Shown here one piece after another: positions 32,556 through 44,206 of a stretch of DNA of 64,000 bases. This DNA is from Cordylochernes scorpioides (taxonomy: Eukaryota > Arthropoda > Arachnida > Pseudoscorpiones > Chernetidae). Location of the stretch: the NCBI GenBank assembly GCA_030710605.1, contig CP092869.1, forward strand, positions 11,371,425 to 11,435,424, given 5' to 3'. The notes below the pieces were generated by a model. That model did no database searches. It worked only from the letters and a program-made list of their open reading frames with translations, and was not told where the DNA came from. Within the stretch, counting starts at the first letter, position 1. Each line of letters begins with the position of its first letter. The position numbers were made by a program, and so were the translations under genes.

Positions 32556-33496
32556 ATTTTAGGTAAGGTTAGGTTTTATTTATAAATTGAACCATTTTTG
32601 TTGTCTGCGAGTTGGTCTATGGCGGTATAATATAATCGCCGGTGGTTGATTGAATATCTCATCTTAAACATCAAGTGGGAACCAACATTCACATACCCAA
32701 GTACTCAATTATATCTACTATAATAAAACATCTTTAAAATCAGTTTATGTATTTGTATATAGTGGATAACCAATTTATTCATTCGCTGATTGTTTCTATA
32801 CTAATACCTAAAATCAATCAGCAAATTTTGCAACTTTTTTTATCTCAATGACTGCCTCGATAAACAAAGTAATATATTAACACAAGAAGAAAAGGTAATT
32901 CAAAAGAAATAGAATATTTAAAATAAAACGATTTCGAGAAGTAAAAGAGAAGCACTTACTTCGAAGGAAGACATCCAAGAACAGCCGTTCGCTACTGAGA
33001 AAAAAGGAAAAGCGTCATCAAAGGTGGCCCAAGGTCGCCGCAAGCTGGCGTAGCTACTGTCGAACTAACCTATGTACATCTATACTTTGCTTTCCACTAA
33101 GCCATTTAGCGTCAGAGTAACTATTGCTTGTTCACCTGCCAATATCCTTGAGGCCAGAAAACTATTTTGAGATACACCCATTTCTTTTCCCTCGGAGGGC
33201 TTTGAGTTGTTTTCTTGATTTGCCAATATTATTTATTATCCTCAGCTGCTTCATACGATCGTCATTTCTCAATTTCTTTGGTTCAAACTTTTGTATATTG
33301 TCATCCCTCTCACGTTAGAAAAATAATTGATGAAAGAGGGAATTTGAAAATTGTTTTATTCATCGTTACCATCAAACAGTTGCACGAAAATTAAAGATAC
33401 ACAATTTTATATGATAAAGACAATCCAGTCCAATCTATTCAAATAAACCTAACAAATTGTGAAATACAAAAATAATGTTTTTTATATTATTATTAT

Positions 33497-33634
33497 CCTT
33501 AGTACACGTGGTACAGGACATGATAATCATGGTAAGTAGAAGTTGACTACAGCTTTTACTGTAAGTACACCACATGTCTATACATGTGAAAAGCAGTTCG
33601 ACTTTGCACTTACAAATGTGATAGTGCCCGGTTT
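33497..33634 (+). repeat. Direct repeat, left copy
   Basis: Contains CACGTGGTACAG, GATAATCATGG, CACCACATGTCTA and GTGAAAAGCAGT. Repeated in the same orientation at 34635-34775 with about 85 percent identity by eye. Confidence 0.75.
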
Positions 33635-33659
33635 ATGTAAATAAAATATAAGATTAAAT

Positions 33660-34150
33660 AAACTACCAAACAATATATGTGGTAACCAAAAAGATCAAAC
33701 CTGTAGTAACCGAGAGGGACAGTCAGGGTGTGAAGAGTTTTCCAGTATCTCTCTGTACCTTGGAAGACCTTTAACAGTTCTCACAGAGTACAGGTAGTCG
33801 TGGTCGAGGCAGAATGGAAGACTAGGGATTGTCCACACAAAAAACGAAGGGACACAGTTGTATTAGGAAAGTTCCGTGAACAGATAGGGTCGAGCTAGCA
33901 AAAGATGGAAAGTTAAAAAGTTCTTACTGGTATAAGGCATGATCAAGGGATGAAGTGACAAGGGTTTCCGCGGAAGGTGAAGTGACTGTCTATTCCCGGC
34001 CCTGGTGGGGATTTATATACTCTGCTATGAGGAAGTACTGGGCCTTCAGCGGATACAATAGGGGCGTGGATTGGAAGAGATGTTATTGTACACTCTTAAC
34101 GACTTCCTGGGAACCTCCTGACATCTTCTAGGCCCCGTTCTTAAACGTTG
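33660..34150 (-). repeat. Possible LTR-like promoter block (minus strand)
   Basis: GC-richer block without ORF between the two direct repeats. On the minus strand it has GAGTATATAAATCCCC, a TATA-box-like element, followed by short C-rich patches. It may be a solo LTR or element promoter, but I could not find both ends. Confidence 0.3.
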
Positions 34151-34634
34151 TTGAATTTCTTATATTTCAATATCTGTTTTAGCTCAACTCTTAATCTATC
34201 ACAGAGTTTCATTTTTTATTCTCAGTTTTTACAGAGTACATTACATATGGTGATGTAATGACACATGTCAATCAGGCGTATAATTATATACAGAGGTGTT
34301 TATTATACAGCATGACAATCTAGTTATATTATGCACCAATATGGGGTTATTGGTACAAATTACCACATATATACATAACGTGCCATCCAGTTCTGATAAA
34401 CCCTTCGAAGCGCATGTAAAAACCTCGCATAAGATCAAAACGACTCTAATTATAAAACAATGATCTTTGGAGAAGCCATACAAAATAACCACTGTTTATA
34501 CAAGGCTATAATGATTATTAACAAGGCTATTTTTTAATTATAGGCATTTCCAGCTTCCATTGCATATTACATAACTTGATTGATTTGTCAAGTTTGCCTT
34601 CATACACGCATTGTCCATAAAGTATTTTGCTTCT
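34151..34634. other. No gene seen
   Basis: AT-rich sequence between the LTR-like block and the right direct repeat. Only short chance ORFs. Confidence 0.5.
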
Positions 34635-34775
34635 CCCTAGTGCACGTGGTACAGACCATGATAATCATGGTGGGTAGAAGTAGGCGAATGCTTTTACTGT
34701 AAATGCACCACATGTCTACACGTGTGAAAAGCAGTACGACGTTTCACTTACAAATGTGCCAGGGTCCCGTTTGGT
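34635..34775 (+). repeat. Direct repeat, right copy
   Basis: Second copy of the 33497 repeat, including the palindrome CCATGATAATCATGG. Confidence 0.75.
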
Positions 34776-35091
34776 TACTTGCACTCGCTGGTGGGGTTGT
34801 ACTTTTGCAAGAATCGGAGGCCATTGGAGCATATTTTTTACCACACATATTGAATATTTTCATCTCTTTATTCAATCTTTAATTCAAAGATGTGTTGGAA
34901 AAAGTCTCGTAGTTCAGCTTTAGTAATAATTGTTCCTTTATTACGGTATTAAAATTTGGTAACTAACCGCTAACCTCAAACATAGTTTCTTCTGGGGATT
35001 TGCCGATTACAAACCAAAGGAAAAAGGTCAACTGAAAATAGATAACATTTTCAGATATTTCTACAGGTAAACTCCGTACAATTGGTATAAG
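34776..35091. other. No gene seen
   Basis: AT-rich, no repeat match in the window. Confidence 0.5.
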
Positions 35092-35327
35092 TGTATAACG
35101 AATCAAAAGTTTTTACGAAGGAGTATCTTTTATTATATTTGTGCAAGCTTTCGAACTTTGCAGTTCTTCCACAGGCAAGGATAGCACAGAAATACTACCT
35201 TTTTTTTTTTTTTTTACGAAGGAGTATTTCTGTGCTATCCTTGCCTGTGGAAGAACTGCAAAGTTCGAAAGCTTGCACAAATATAATAAAAGATACTCCT
35301 TCGTAAAAACTTTTGATTCGTTATACA
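35092..35327. repeat. Perfect 105-bp inverted repeat with T-run loop
   Basis: Arms 35092-35196 and 35223-35327 are exactly complementary as read, separated by 26 bases with a run of about 16 T. The outer arm sequence TTTTTACGAAGGAGTAT is repeated at the inner border of the right arm. Plus strand of the right arm: AGAACTGCAAAGTTCGAAAG, then CTTGC and AATAAAAG, the hairpin-GAAA-AATAAA layout of PLE ends. Confidence 0.92.
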
Positions 35328-35359
35328 TTTTTAGATATGAATATCATAAAAGCATAATG

Positions 35360-36650
35360 ATATGTAATTCTCGAGTTTTCAATGTCTCGTTGTTCTTCTC
35401 TTCTGAGTATTCCCTTGAGGAGAGTGACAGAACGTCACTGTAACATCGCAAATTAAATAGATCATTGGTTGAAGTAGCTATACTCTATAGAGGTGTCTAA
35501 ATATTCATATATATGTAATATTGTTGCAAATGATCCTGTCGACGTAGACAAGATTCTACTAGTAAAGACGTCTACTGAATATTTTGAATTGAATGGGTGA
35601 AGTTTTGGAGTTCACTTGATATCCATATGTATCATAATTATAGTGTAATAGCCACAAATATAGATACAATCCAAATTCTAGCCATGTATTATTAAATAAA
35701 GAATATCGCTTTGAATACTTTGATTTATCGATCTTCTAATCTCCACCCACTTAATAAACATTATTATTAAATTTTTTTTTTCAAAAATACTTATAAATAT
35801 ATAGAGTATATTTTAAACTGTATAATAATGACACTTTTAGTATATTTCACATATCTTCCAATTAGTTAGAGCCGATACTTTATAAGATTATACCTTTCTA
35901 TTAAAATGTACACTGTTCCTATTTGCTACCACCCCCATATTTTGTATATATGCTACATCTTTTTAATAATATAACCTATACCCCCTTATTTGTATTTAAA
36001 CTAAAAATGGTGACGTCAAAATAAAAATCCAAAGTGTTTGGTGGCTGCTGGGGGCAGAGAAGGAAAATGCGGTCGCCCAGATGGGGACCCCTCTAGGGCT
36101 TTTTATAGACGATCCCTGCCAACAGGACAGGTTTTAGCAGGGGGTCATCGGAGTATGTTCAACAGTGTGTCCATCGGCAGACCGCTTCTATCTCTATAGG
36201 TCTCTCTCTCCATGTCTCGGTAATAGGCATCCAAGTTTGTATCATGGCCTCTACCTCTGTCCCGTGGACTGTCCCCGATCACTCTCGGTGCTAACATCTA
36301 GCCCTGCCTCTGCTTCTTGTTGCCCGCGTGTGGGAAGAACATCAACACTCGCCTCACGTAAACGACTGCTAGTTTATCCATACGTCAACAGAATCATTTG
36401 CAACAATATTACATATATACATATATATATGTGGTGAGGTACCCAGTCGACTTAAGCTCTGGTGTGAGATTCTGTCGACTCTCACATTACCATATACATA
36501 TGATTATTTAGACACCTCTATAGAGTATAGCTACTTCAATCAACAATCTATTTAATTTGCAACGTTTCAGTGACTTATGTCACTCTCCTCAAAGGAATAC
36601 TCAGAAGAGAATGAAAGCGAGTCACTGAAACCTCGGGAATTATATAAATT
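35360..36650. mobile_element. Non-coding element with inverted ends bearing hammerhead-like cores
   Basis: The ends are inverted copies over about 170 bp: left TTCTGAGTATTCCCTTGAGG (35401) pairs with CCTCAAAGGAATACTCAGAA (36586). GCAAATTAAATAGATC and AGCTATACTCTATAGAGGTG also pair with their complements at 36559 and 36516. Each end holds TTGAGGAG-AGTGAC-loop-GTCACT. At the right end (minus strand) this is followed by GAAACGTTGC, and at the left by GTAACATCGC. The interior has no credible protein. Confidence 0.55.
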
Positions 36651-37496
36651 ATCGATTGATGAAGCTAGATTTTTCCAAATTGTACATATATTTAAAAACT
36701 AAGTACATAAAACAGTTTAAACATTTACACGCAAATATCCACATAGGATATAGCGTGTGTTTAGTAATAAATACATAAATAATAAATTATATAGAGTATA
36801 TGTAATAAATAAACATTTCAAATATATTGTAATATATTATATTTATTATATATATATATGTATCCTATATCGAATATATTGAGATAATTCGAATGTTTTC
36901 ACAAATTATAGGTACATGTATTAAAGTAAGAGGCAACACTTTAAACAGCATTCACAGAAAAACTCAATTGAGGGGCATCAACATTTCCAAATATTTCACA
37001 AATTTTACCCCAGGACAAACTGTTTTCCATTGGCTCCTTGTTGCCTAGCAACGCTATTTCACTCTTTAGCATTTTTAAATTTGCAGTAGAAGTCGGGGAC
37101 ACGTTTTAATCAAATGTAAATATTTTGGCGTTTTTTTTTTACTCTGTCGCTGCACACCTTAACCAATTGATTCACCAGCACTTTTCTTCTATTCACTACA
37201 TATACAATCCGAAGCTTTTATTTTTACAGTAACTGGACTATGTGATTCATTAGATTAACCTATTGTTTTTATAAAACATTCATTACCTAGCATAATTGAT
37301 TATTTAATTTATCTTCATTTGTAAGGGCGAGCGAATAATACAACAACCTGCAGGTTTTCTGTTGAATAAAAACATGTTCAAATTGATTACATCGATCTTC
37401 AGGTTTTTTCTATTTCTAATATTCTAATATTTATTTGATAGCCTTTTTTATTTATAGATGTCATTAAAAAAATGGAGCGGATATAATGAAAATTAC
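36651..37496. other. No gene seen
   Basis: Very AT-rich, with short TA-rich runs near 36845. No long ORF and no clear repeat. Confidence 0.5.
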
Positions 37497-37705
37497 AAAA
37501 TATTTTTTCACAATGAGTTTATTTTTATTTCAAAACGCTAGCTTACAAGCGATAATCGCTCTTCAACGGGTGTATGTTTTTGTAAAAAATTCTTGGTGGA
37601 TATAGTCGATATTGTTTTATTAAGCCCGTTGAAGAGCGATTATCGCTTGAAAGCTAGCGTTTTGAAATAAAAATAAACTCATTGTGAGAAAATATTCTGT
37701 AATTT
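37497..37705. mobile_element. Foldback element (PLE-end-like hairpin)
   Basis: Arms of about 80 bp: left ends GCGATAATCGCTCTTCAACGGG (37551-37572) and right begins CCCGTTGAAGAGCGATTATC (37625), then GCTTGAAAGCTAGCGTTTTG and AAATAAAAATAAAC. The plus-strand right arm has hairpin GAGCGATTATCGCTT then GAAA then AATAAA. Confidence 0.72.
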
Positions 37706-37712
37706 TAAAACG

Positions 37713-38793
37713 TTTTTCACAAATTTATCATGAATAATAAAGATTATATGCGCAATTGGTAAAGGTAAAAAAAACAGGCGGTCTGTTATTGCCGACTGAA
37801 CTCCCCCTGGTGGTGCCGGAGAGAATTAAATGGCGCCGGTTGTTTATTTGGATTAAACATAGTAAAACCTGATAAATGCCTTTATTCTTCAATAGAATAA
37901 TATTTAATTTTTACGAATATAATTGGAAAAAAATGGAACTAAATGACTCTCCAAACACTTTATATTCTGAAAAAATAGAACATAAGTGAATTGGTATTTA
38001 GATCAAGTGGTTAAATTAAGAAAAAAAGGCATCTCGTGATCATGCAAATGAAATTTGATTATGGGTTGCATAATCTATCGGTATAAACACCAACTAATCG
38101 TTTATTATTATTTATTAAATAGATAGATGACGCAAGTCATCAGCAACTTTTAGTTGCACAATCAGGAGGTACAGACCTTTACATAAAGAGGCCATTAATA
38201 AAAATTTAATTATAGATTATCAAATTAAAACTATTTATATTTTAATTACAAATTAACACCATATTGTATTAATATTAATAAAAAGTCTCCCATTTAATGC
38301 AAAATCGATTAAAAGTGTATATTGATTTACTAATTAATTTGGTGTTTGAAGAGGATTACTTAAAAATCTTCTTTTTTTCTACCCTTGAAAATGGAAGACT
38401 TCCCTAATCAACCTTTCAATTTAGATCAGAAAGGGTGTTGTTCAAAGCGGTATCAGTTTTTATAAAGAATTTTAATTAAGAGTGGATTAAATGGTCTTCG
38501 TCTGATAACAAAGGTACCAATCAAACAGAACTATCGTTAAATAGGGGTCTAATGTTAAAACCTAAATTCTAAATAGCGTCTATACTCTATTGTAAGGACT
38601 ATAGTAGGACAATAATGGCTCAACTAACCTATTTAGATAATTGGAAATTACTATTTTAAAAATAATTTGTGGAAAAAAAAATATTTTATATAAGAACCTA
38701 ACAGAATTATCTGTTTATTTAAATACAATTCTATTAAAATAAATGTTCTTCTCTTATCTATAATTTATAATGATTTCAGGGCTAAATTTCTTG
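37713..38793. other. No gene seen
   Basis: AT-rich. A small stretch at 38127-38200 (GATGACGCAAGTCATCAGCA, preceded by TTTATT repeats) could be a LINE tail on the minus strand but is too short to call. Confidence 0.45.
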
Positions 38794-38795
38794 TA

Positions 38796-39206
38796 CAGTA
38801 AAAAGGATACCTATATAAAGGAATACACCTCTCTGTAAAGGATACCTAGTTGTAGAGAAAAAATGTCCTTTAAGGAGAGATGTCCTCTTACCGGAGAGTT
38901 GTTACTGTTATGTGATTAAAGTAAGTAATAAGGATGAATCCGTAACCAATTTAACTTTACATATTATTTATTATTAATAGCAATTATACAAAACAAATCT
39001 TGGTATATGTTTTACGTGAAAACACCAAAATTGATAATTATTATATACAAGTTACTTTTCAAACACGAGCTTATCTATAGCCATTGTTAATCTGTGTAAT
39101 ATTCCAAAAGTTAAATAGTAAAAATGGTAATTTTGAAAATGATCACTGTCCTTTATAGAGAGATGTCCTGTAGCGTGAGTGTCCTCTCATGGAGTATGTT
39201 CTACTG
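38796..39206. mobile_element. pogo/Tc1-like MITE
   Basis: 411 bp with TA on both sides; ends CAGTAAAAAGGATACC and GTATGTTCTACTG. Subterminal GTCCTTTAAGGAGAGATGTC and its variant GTCCTTTATAGAGAGATGTC near the other end. Same family as 45612-45967. Confidence 0.65.
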
Positions 39207-39378
39207 TATAACTATTTATTTTATTCAGCTTTTTTTTTTCTTCGGAATTATCAGATCTTTGACGAGAGTATTATATTAGATAAACTATAAACACCGTTCT
39301 CTCTATTATTGTAAAGGTCTAATCATTATGGTTTCGCTGAAAATTATTTTTTCTATTTAATAAATAAACCTCAAAGTA

Positions 39379-39734
39379 AAACTCCGTCTTTGTCGGTCCC
39401 AAGCCCGGATGAAAAAGAAGGAGGAGGAGCAGTAACAAGCTCACTAAAAAACATGGACTCAGCTGGTCCGGCTGATAGTACCCTGTAAGGGATCCTGATC
39501 CATGGATACAGGATGAGCAGCGTTTGTACTCCATGTTAGGAGCGGCTGCACCTGGAGTCTGTTCCCCATGTCAGAGGCAGCCATTTCTTTTGGAGCTAAG
39601 TCGTGATGAGTAGTGCTCCCAGTCTTAATGACAAAGGCAGACGCATTTTACTTCACCCAATCATGATGGTCTCTCAGGCTTTACAAGCTTGATACCTTAA
39701 TATGATTGAGTGGAGATAAGAAAGAAGAAGAAGA
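39379..39734 (+). mobile_element. SINE-like element, full length
   Basis: 356 bp flanked by a perfect 13-bp target-site duplication AAACCTCAAAGTA (39366-39378 and 39735-39747). The 5' part has GTCGGTCCCAAGCCCGGATG and AACAAGCTCACTAAAAAACA. The 3' part has TATGATTGAGTGGAGATAAG and an AAGAAGAAG tail. No ORF. No convincing tRNA A/B boxes, so the 5' end may derive from a LINE 5' UTR. Confidence 0.82.
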
Positions 39735-39847
39735 AAACCTCAAAGTACAGATTATATAAACTAATAATTGTTGCATCTTGTTTGATACACTTCTCTTTAT
39801 TTATCTTTGAAATACTCTAGCTCTTTAAATTTATTTTAAATATATTA

Positions 39848-40140
39848 ATATACACAAAGCTTTATTAAGACCACCAGTCTTATACAGATTCACCACAGGA
39901 ATAAATAATAGATGGAGCTCCTATACTCCAGGCAGCGCAGTTCCCAACAACAGCCTCCTGGTCCGACGCATGTCCAATGGCCACACGTTCCTTTGTTCAT
40001 ACGTCATGGTTAGCGAATCACTGAACAGGCTAGTGTGGAATCAGCCGCGTTCTAGTCTTCACTTTCCTCATCCAAATGGACCACGATATTCGGCAATTCT
40101 ATTAATCTCCTCCTAATGGTAACTGCGGCTCTAAATATAT
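39848..40140 (-). pseudogene. Family X fragment (middle copy)
   Basis: Minus strand of this block matches 16985-17275 and 54228-54510. It translates AAVTIRRRLIELPNIVVHLD then EESED and a stop. AATAAAGC-type 3' end near 39860. Confidence 0.55.
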
Positions 40141-40149
40141 TAATATTAG

Positions 40150-40260
40150 GAGCCCTCACAGGGTACTATCAGCCGGGCCAGCTGACCCCATGTTTTTAGT
40201 GAGCTTGTTACTGCTCCCCCTCCTCCTTTTTCAACCGGGCTTGGGACCGGCAAAGGTGGA
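40150..40260 (-). mobile_element. SINE-like element, 5' fragment
   Basis: Minus strand carries GCCGGTCCCAAGCCCGGTTG and AACAAGCTCACTAAAAACAT as in the full element at 39379. Confidence 0.75.
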
Positions 40261-40586
40261 GTTGAAAAAACTTTTAATAGCAGAGAATGCCAGGCCGTCC
40301 TCGGCCGAGACAGTTCCAGCAGACAGACGATTTCACCAGAGGTGATTAGACTCAGATGTGCTGGTTAGTTATATGTCAAATCTCTACGAACAGACACCTC
40401 GACGTGTCAACAGGCTATGGTCCTGGAAGGATGGCCTTCCACCGACCCCCATATAAGTAAATTTGATTAGTTGTTATTCATGCACAATATGTTTTCGACA
40501 CTAAAATATTTGGCTCATTAAACACCTCAGTAAAACTTGGCCGAAATTCACCAGTACTATACCAGGGCGAAGCCATGTCAAGTATA
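40261..40586. other. No gene seen
   Basis: No ORF or repeat match recognised. Confidence 0.45.
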
Positions 40587-40590
40587 TTAC

Positions 40591-41130
40591 TGTTACGTAG
40601 AAAGAAAAGCACATTCCAGAATGAAGAGAGAATGCTCTAGAACGTTTAAGGATAATGTAGAAAAAGCGGAAGACAACTGATTGGCCAATCTAAAGCGATT
40701 GCGCAAGGCTTGGTGCTGGCGGCTTTCTGATTGGCTGACCAACCATGACCGTTCTGGAAAGATCTCCGGTATATATAGGGATGAGTAACTCATGCCGGGG
40801 AGGAAGAAAGATAAGAATTGAAGGAGTAGAAGAACGAAGCTACATGATGGACTCCAAGCAAGCTGCTGTCTCAAGAGATCGGACTTCTGCTTACCGCCGA
40901 CGGCGGTGTATCTCCTGGAAGATTCTTTAAGGTTCTACTAACTTCTGTCTCCTGTTCTGCTTCTGCTTTTCCTCACCGTGCTGCAGTTGGTGAGTTTGTA
41001 ACTGCTGTTTTCTTTATTGTTGTTTTTATTTTTGCACTCTTCTGTAATTATTTGATCGTTTATGCTGAAATAAAGTCCTAAGATCCTTTGTACCGACGGA
41101 AGTTATTATTTGTCAACCAACAACGCAACA
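40591..41130 (+). mobile_element. Solo LTR of a gypsy-type element
   Basis: 540 bp, TGTTACG to CGCAACA, with a 4-bp target duplication TTAC (40587-40590 and 41131-41134). It has GGTATATATAGG (about 40769, TATA box), CCAAT/ATTGG boxes at about 40681 and 40731, and GAAATAAAG (about 41067, poly(A) signal). No internal region remains, so the element was probably lost by LTR-LTR recombination. The frames inside are chance ORFs. Confidence 0.78.
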
Positions 41131-41134
41131 TTAC

Positions 41135-41792
41135 ATTTCTATATAATTGAAATTATATAGATAAAACATAATAGAGTCACTCTATCTCTCAGATATCATA
41201 TTTGATACTAAATATAATAACTCAGTAAAAAAATAGGAAAATATAAATTTAGAAAAACATTCCAGGAAAAATTCAATCCGAAAATAGAAAGAAAGTAAAT
41301 ATATAGGCATACAAGAAGTAAAGAGTTTAAAAGAAATAAAATTCAAAGAAAAAAATCAATCAAACCTTGGTGTACTCTAGTTATATAACAAATTGAAAGC
41401 TACGAAGCGTTATAAAAAGAGTCTTCTGGAATATTCCGGAGCGAATTGCGATAACCAACGATAGTAACTGAAGTAGAAGAAACACTGATTCATCTATTTA
41501 TTTGCTTACAAAGTTTGATATTTGGAGAACACTTGCTTAAAAGTTTAAGAAAATAAATCGTTTTCAATTCCATACCTTTTTTAAATCTAATAATGGACAT
41601 TTTATTATTTTAATAAGGAAATTTTAAATCATTATTAAATATAAGACAAATATAATCTAATTTTTCGCTATAGAAGAAGAAAACCAAGTAAGGGAGAAGA
41701 GCTTCTGTTATAAGAGGACAATGGTCCAAGTTTTCTGGTAAGACGTCCTTCTACGGGTACAGAATGACACGAGTGGCAATGGTTCATATATA
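41135..41792. other. No gene seen
   Basis: AT-rich, no ORF or repeat match. Confidence 0.5.
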
Positions 41793-41794
41793 TA

Positions 41795-41975
41795 CAGTTA
41801 AACCTGTCTATAGCGCCCCCTCTAATTAGCACCTCCCTCTCTATAGCGCCCGATTTTAAATACGTAGTACGATGCGATTTACATTAAAAGTGACCTGTCT
41901 ATAGCATCCCCTCTCTATAGCATCCTATTTTGGTTTTTAGGCATTTAGAGGTGGCGCTATAGACAGGTTTAACTG
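41795..41975. mobile_element. pogo-like MITE
   Basis: 181 bp, TA flanks. Inverted ends CAGTTAAACCTGTCTATAGC and GCTATAGACAGGTTTAACTG are perfect over 20 bp, and CTATAGCGCCC/CTATAGCATCC recurs inside. Confidence 0.85.
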
Positions 41976-42169
41976 TATATATATACAAACTTTTATTTAT
42001 TATTATTTAATATATGTTTAATATTATAATTAGATATATATTATACTTAATAATGATTTACCAATATTAAGACATTTATTGACTCGTACTCTATATGTTG
42101 CACGAAATTCGAAAAATCGAGTGAAAACGCCCTTATAACCTCAGAACTATTTTTAACGCCTTGCTAAAT

Positions 42170-42235
42170 GCTTTATTTATTTCTCCTGACGAAGACAAAA
42201 TATTTTTGTTGAAACATTGAGAAAATAAAACTCTA
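42170..42235 (+). ncRNA. Hammerhead-ribozyme-like core (PLE relic)
   Basis: CTGACGA at 42188 fits the CUGANGA box; a hairpin ACAAAATATTTTTGTT follows, then GAAACATTGAG and AAAATAAAAC. The upstream partner for stem III (AATGC near 42163) is one base off the expected AAUGUH, so self-cleavage is doubtful. The layout matches the ends of PLEs. Confidence 0.42.
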
Positions 42236-43031
42236 ACGGGCCGAAGTGTCTATTTTTTACAGAAATATTAAGACAAATTCTTGTTGAATATAAACTATTT
42301 TAAAGTAATATAATACTTTGAGTTTAATAAATGTATTGTGGTCATAACATAAAATTCACTGTTCAAATTCATTTTTAAAGTGAGAGGCGTCATTTTTGGT
42401 ACATAAAATTGTCTAAATATGTTTATTTAATGAAGTTTTTAATTGATATAACACATATCTCCCCTGAATATTAGAGTTTAAATATTATTTTAAAATCTTT
42501 TCATATTTATGTTGTTTATTTCTTAAAAAAAAAAACGATTTTTTTTGCATTTTTTGATTATCTATAATGCTTATATATTGAAGGTTGTTTTAATATAGAT
42601 GGCCAGCCTATGGAAGGCCAATATTGGGAAGAAATAGATATGGTAACAATGGGTAAAATCTTCAGTTATAAATTACAATGGGCGCTCGAGGAGCATAGTT
42701 GAAACATTCTGGTGAGCGGCTTCCACCTCTGTCATCTCACTACTGGGCCTTACAAGATCTGGCCTTCATTACTGGCAATAGTAGGAGACGTCCAAGCGGT
42801 CCTTTAGATTTTCCTTCACGGATAAACTGACTGAATGAAAAAGTGAAAATTGTATAAGCTTAAAATCTTTCTTTGTTTTAAAAATAAATCGATGTTGGTT
42901 CCACGCGCTTGAATTGAATATTACACCTTTAGTTGTATATGTGGGGATCGGTGCGAATTACCTTTTGAAGTTGATGGGTTGAATTGATTGGTGATTGATT
43001 GAATTGATGGGCGCAGTCATTTGAAGTGTTA
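42236..43031. other. No gene seen
   Basis: AT-rich, then a moderately GC-rich stretch at 42600-42830 with no ORF. A GATTGATTGAATTGATGG-like run precedes the duplication border. Confidence 0.45.
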
Positions 43032-43640
43032 AGGTGTTCTCACAGGGGAAAATAACGAAAAACACAGAATTTGGGTTGGAAAAAGGCTAGCAATCTAGGG
43101 AGAAAAGGAGTTGAAGCTATCTGGCTGAGTTGTCTATTGACTATAACTGTTCACATTATTGACGATGGGACTTATCTGTTCGTGGGGGAAAGGGTGGTTG
43201 GCTCCTAACTCGTTGCTGTCCAGGTCCCAGCTTGACTCTCTGGTGCCACACTCCTGACTGCCTATACCTCGTTCCCGATTTAAGACGAAAACTATTCCGG
43301 GCTCTCATTGGATGAAATTCCAGGGGTGCTCGATTCCCATTGGTTCCTAACTAATGTTCCTATGCTCTGATTGGTCCTTTGCTGTCCTTTTGTTCTGGAC
43401 TTGTCCTGACCTGACCCAGGAAATACTAGGTTCTTGAACCCAGTTTTATGAGTTCCTGTTTAATAAAACCTGCTAATGATTGCTTCCTCTCTTGGCCTTT
43501 CTCTCCCAGATTTCTTAAGCCTTGTCTTTATTAAAATCTTTTAAAACATACATTGCGTACATATTGGGGCGGGTTTGCATCCAGTTATGTACAAATTAGA
43601 CATATATACTTTCCTACACCCTTTGTTCTATATATTTTAT
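43032..43640 (-). repeat. Promoter-like block at the start of the duplication
   Basis: No ORF. CATTGG, GATTGG and ATTGGA elements at 43318, 43339 and 43370 are CCAAT boxes on the minus strand. It may be part of an LTR; its ends are not resolved. Repeated at 47559-48167. Confidence 0.3.
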
Positions 43641-44206
43641 CACTTAAAAGGAACACAACATCACAAAAAAGAAACTACAATTGTAAATGATTTGATAACT
43701 AACTAAGAAACAAAAAAAAACACAACAATTGCAAAGCTGATGTTGATAAAAAAAAAATTGAATATGTCTGCCAGAAAAACGTTTCTATGAATTTAAAAAA
43801 TATAAGAATAATTACAAAATTAACAAATAAACTTCAAACACGGAGACTCGCCGAATCCCCACTTACCATTTCGACAGACATCGTCAAAGTCTATTCTCTC
43901 CCCGCTAGGGTGGCGGACAAATCCCCCCACATATATCCACCCCCCTCAGTGGTGCTTCTACTAGAGAAGCAGGGTCCAGACCCTCTACAACGTTCAGCGT
44001 TCAAGACCTGAGCTAAGCGGCGTCCAAACTAAACCCTATCAAGGAGGAGAGACAGAAGGGACAAGCACCAATTCTGTCCTCCCAAGAAAACAACAGTCTT
44101 TGATTTCCAGACTTAAGTCTGGTCATCTATGGACAATGACTTTCCAGAATGGTTGAAAGGTTTTCCCACTATGTACAAATTCTCAACCTGTAACCCCAAA
44201 ACACAT
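43641..44206. other. No gene seen
   Basis: AT-rich then GC-richer; the 74-codon frame at 43787 has no family features. Same at 48168-48733. Confidence 0.45.

Larger units (their letters stand above)
31312..33366 (+). repeat. Tandem unit C (complete)
   Basis: About 2.05 kb, from ACTTGAGAAATCGTTGGGAG to GTTTTATTCATCG. The only copy with both ends. It contains hAT-1 and hAT-2. No coding sequence in any unit. Confidence 0.85.

Noticed and set aside
35091-35328. Two 71-residue proteins, one on each strand, with nearly the same sequence
   Set aside because: They are mirror readings of a perfect inverted repeat.
36165-36437. 90-residue ORF in the inverted element
   Set aside because: Low-complexity, S/R/C-rich composition without family motifs and no second copy to test conservation.
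40593-40930. ORFs on both strands at the solo LTR
   Set aside because: They lie entirely within the LTR and show no domain; an LTR interpretation with a 4-bp duplication explains the region.
43787-44011. 74-residue ORF, repeated at 48314
   Set aside because: Its repetition is due only to the 4527-bp duplication; no motif supports a protein.
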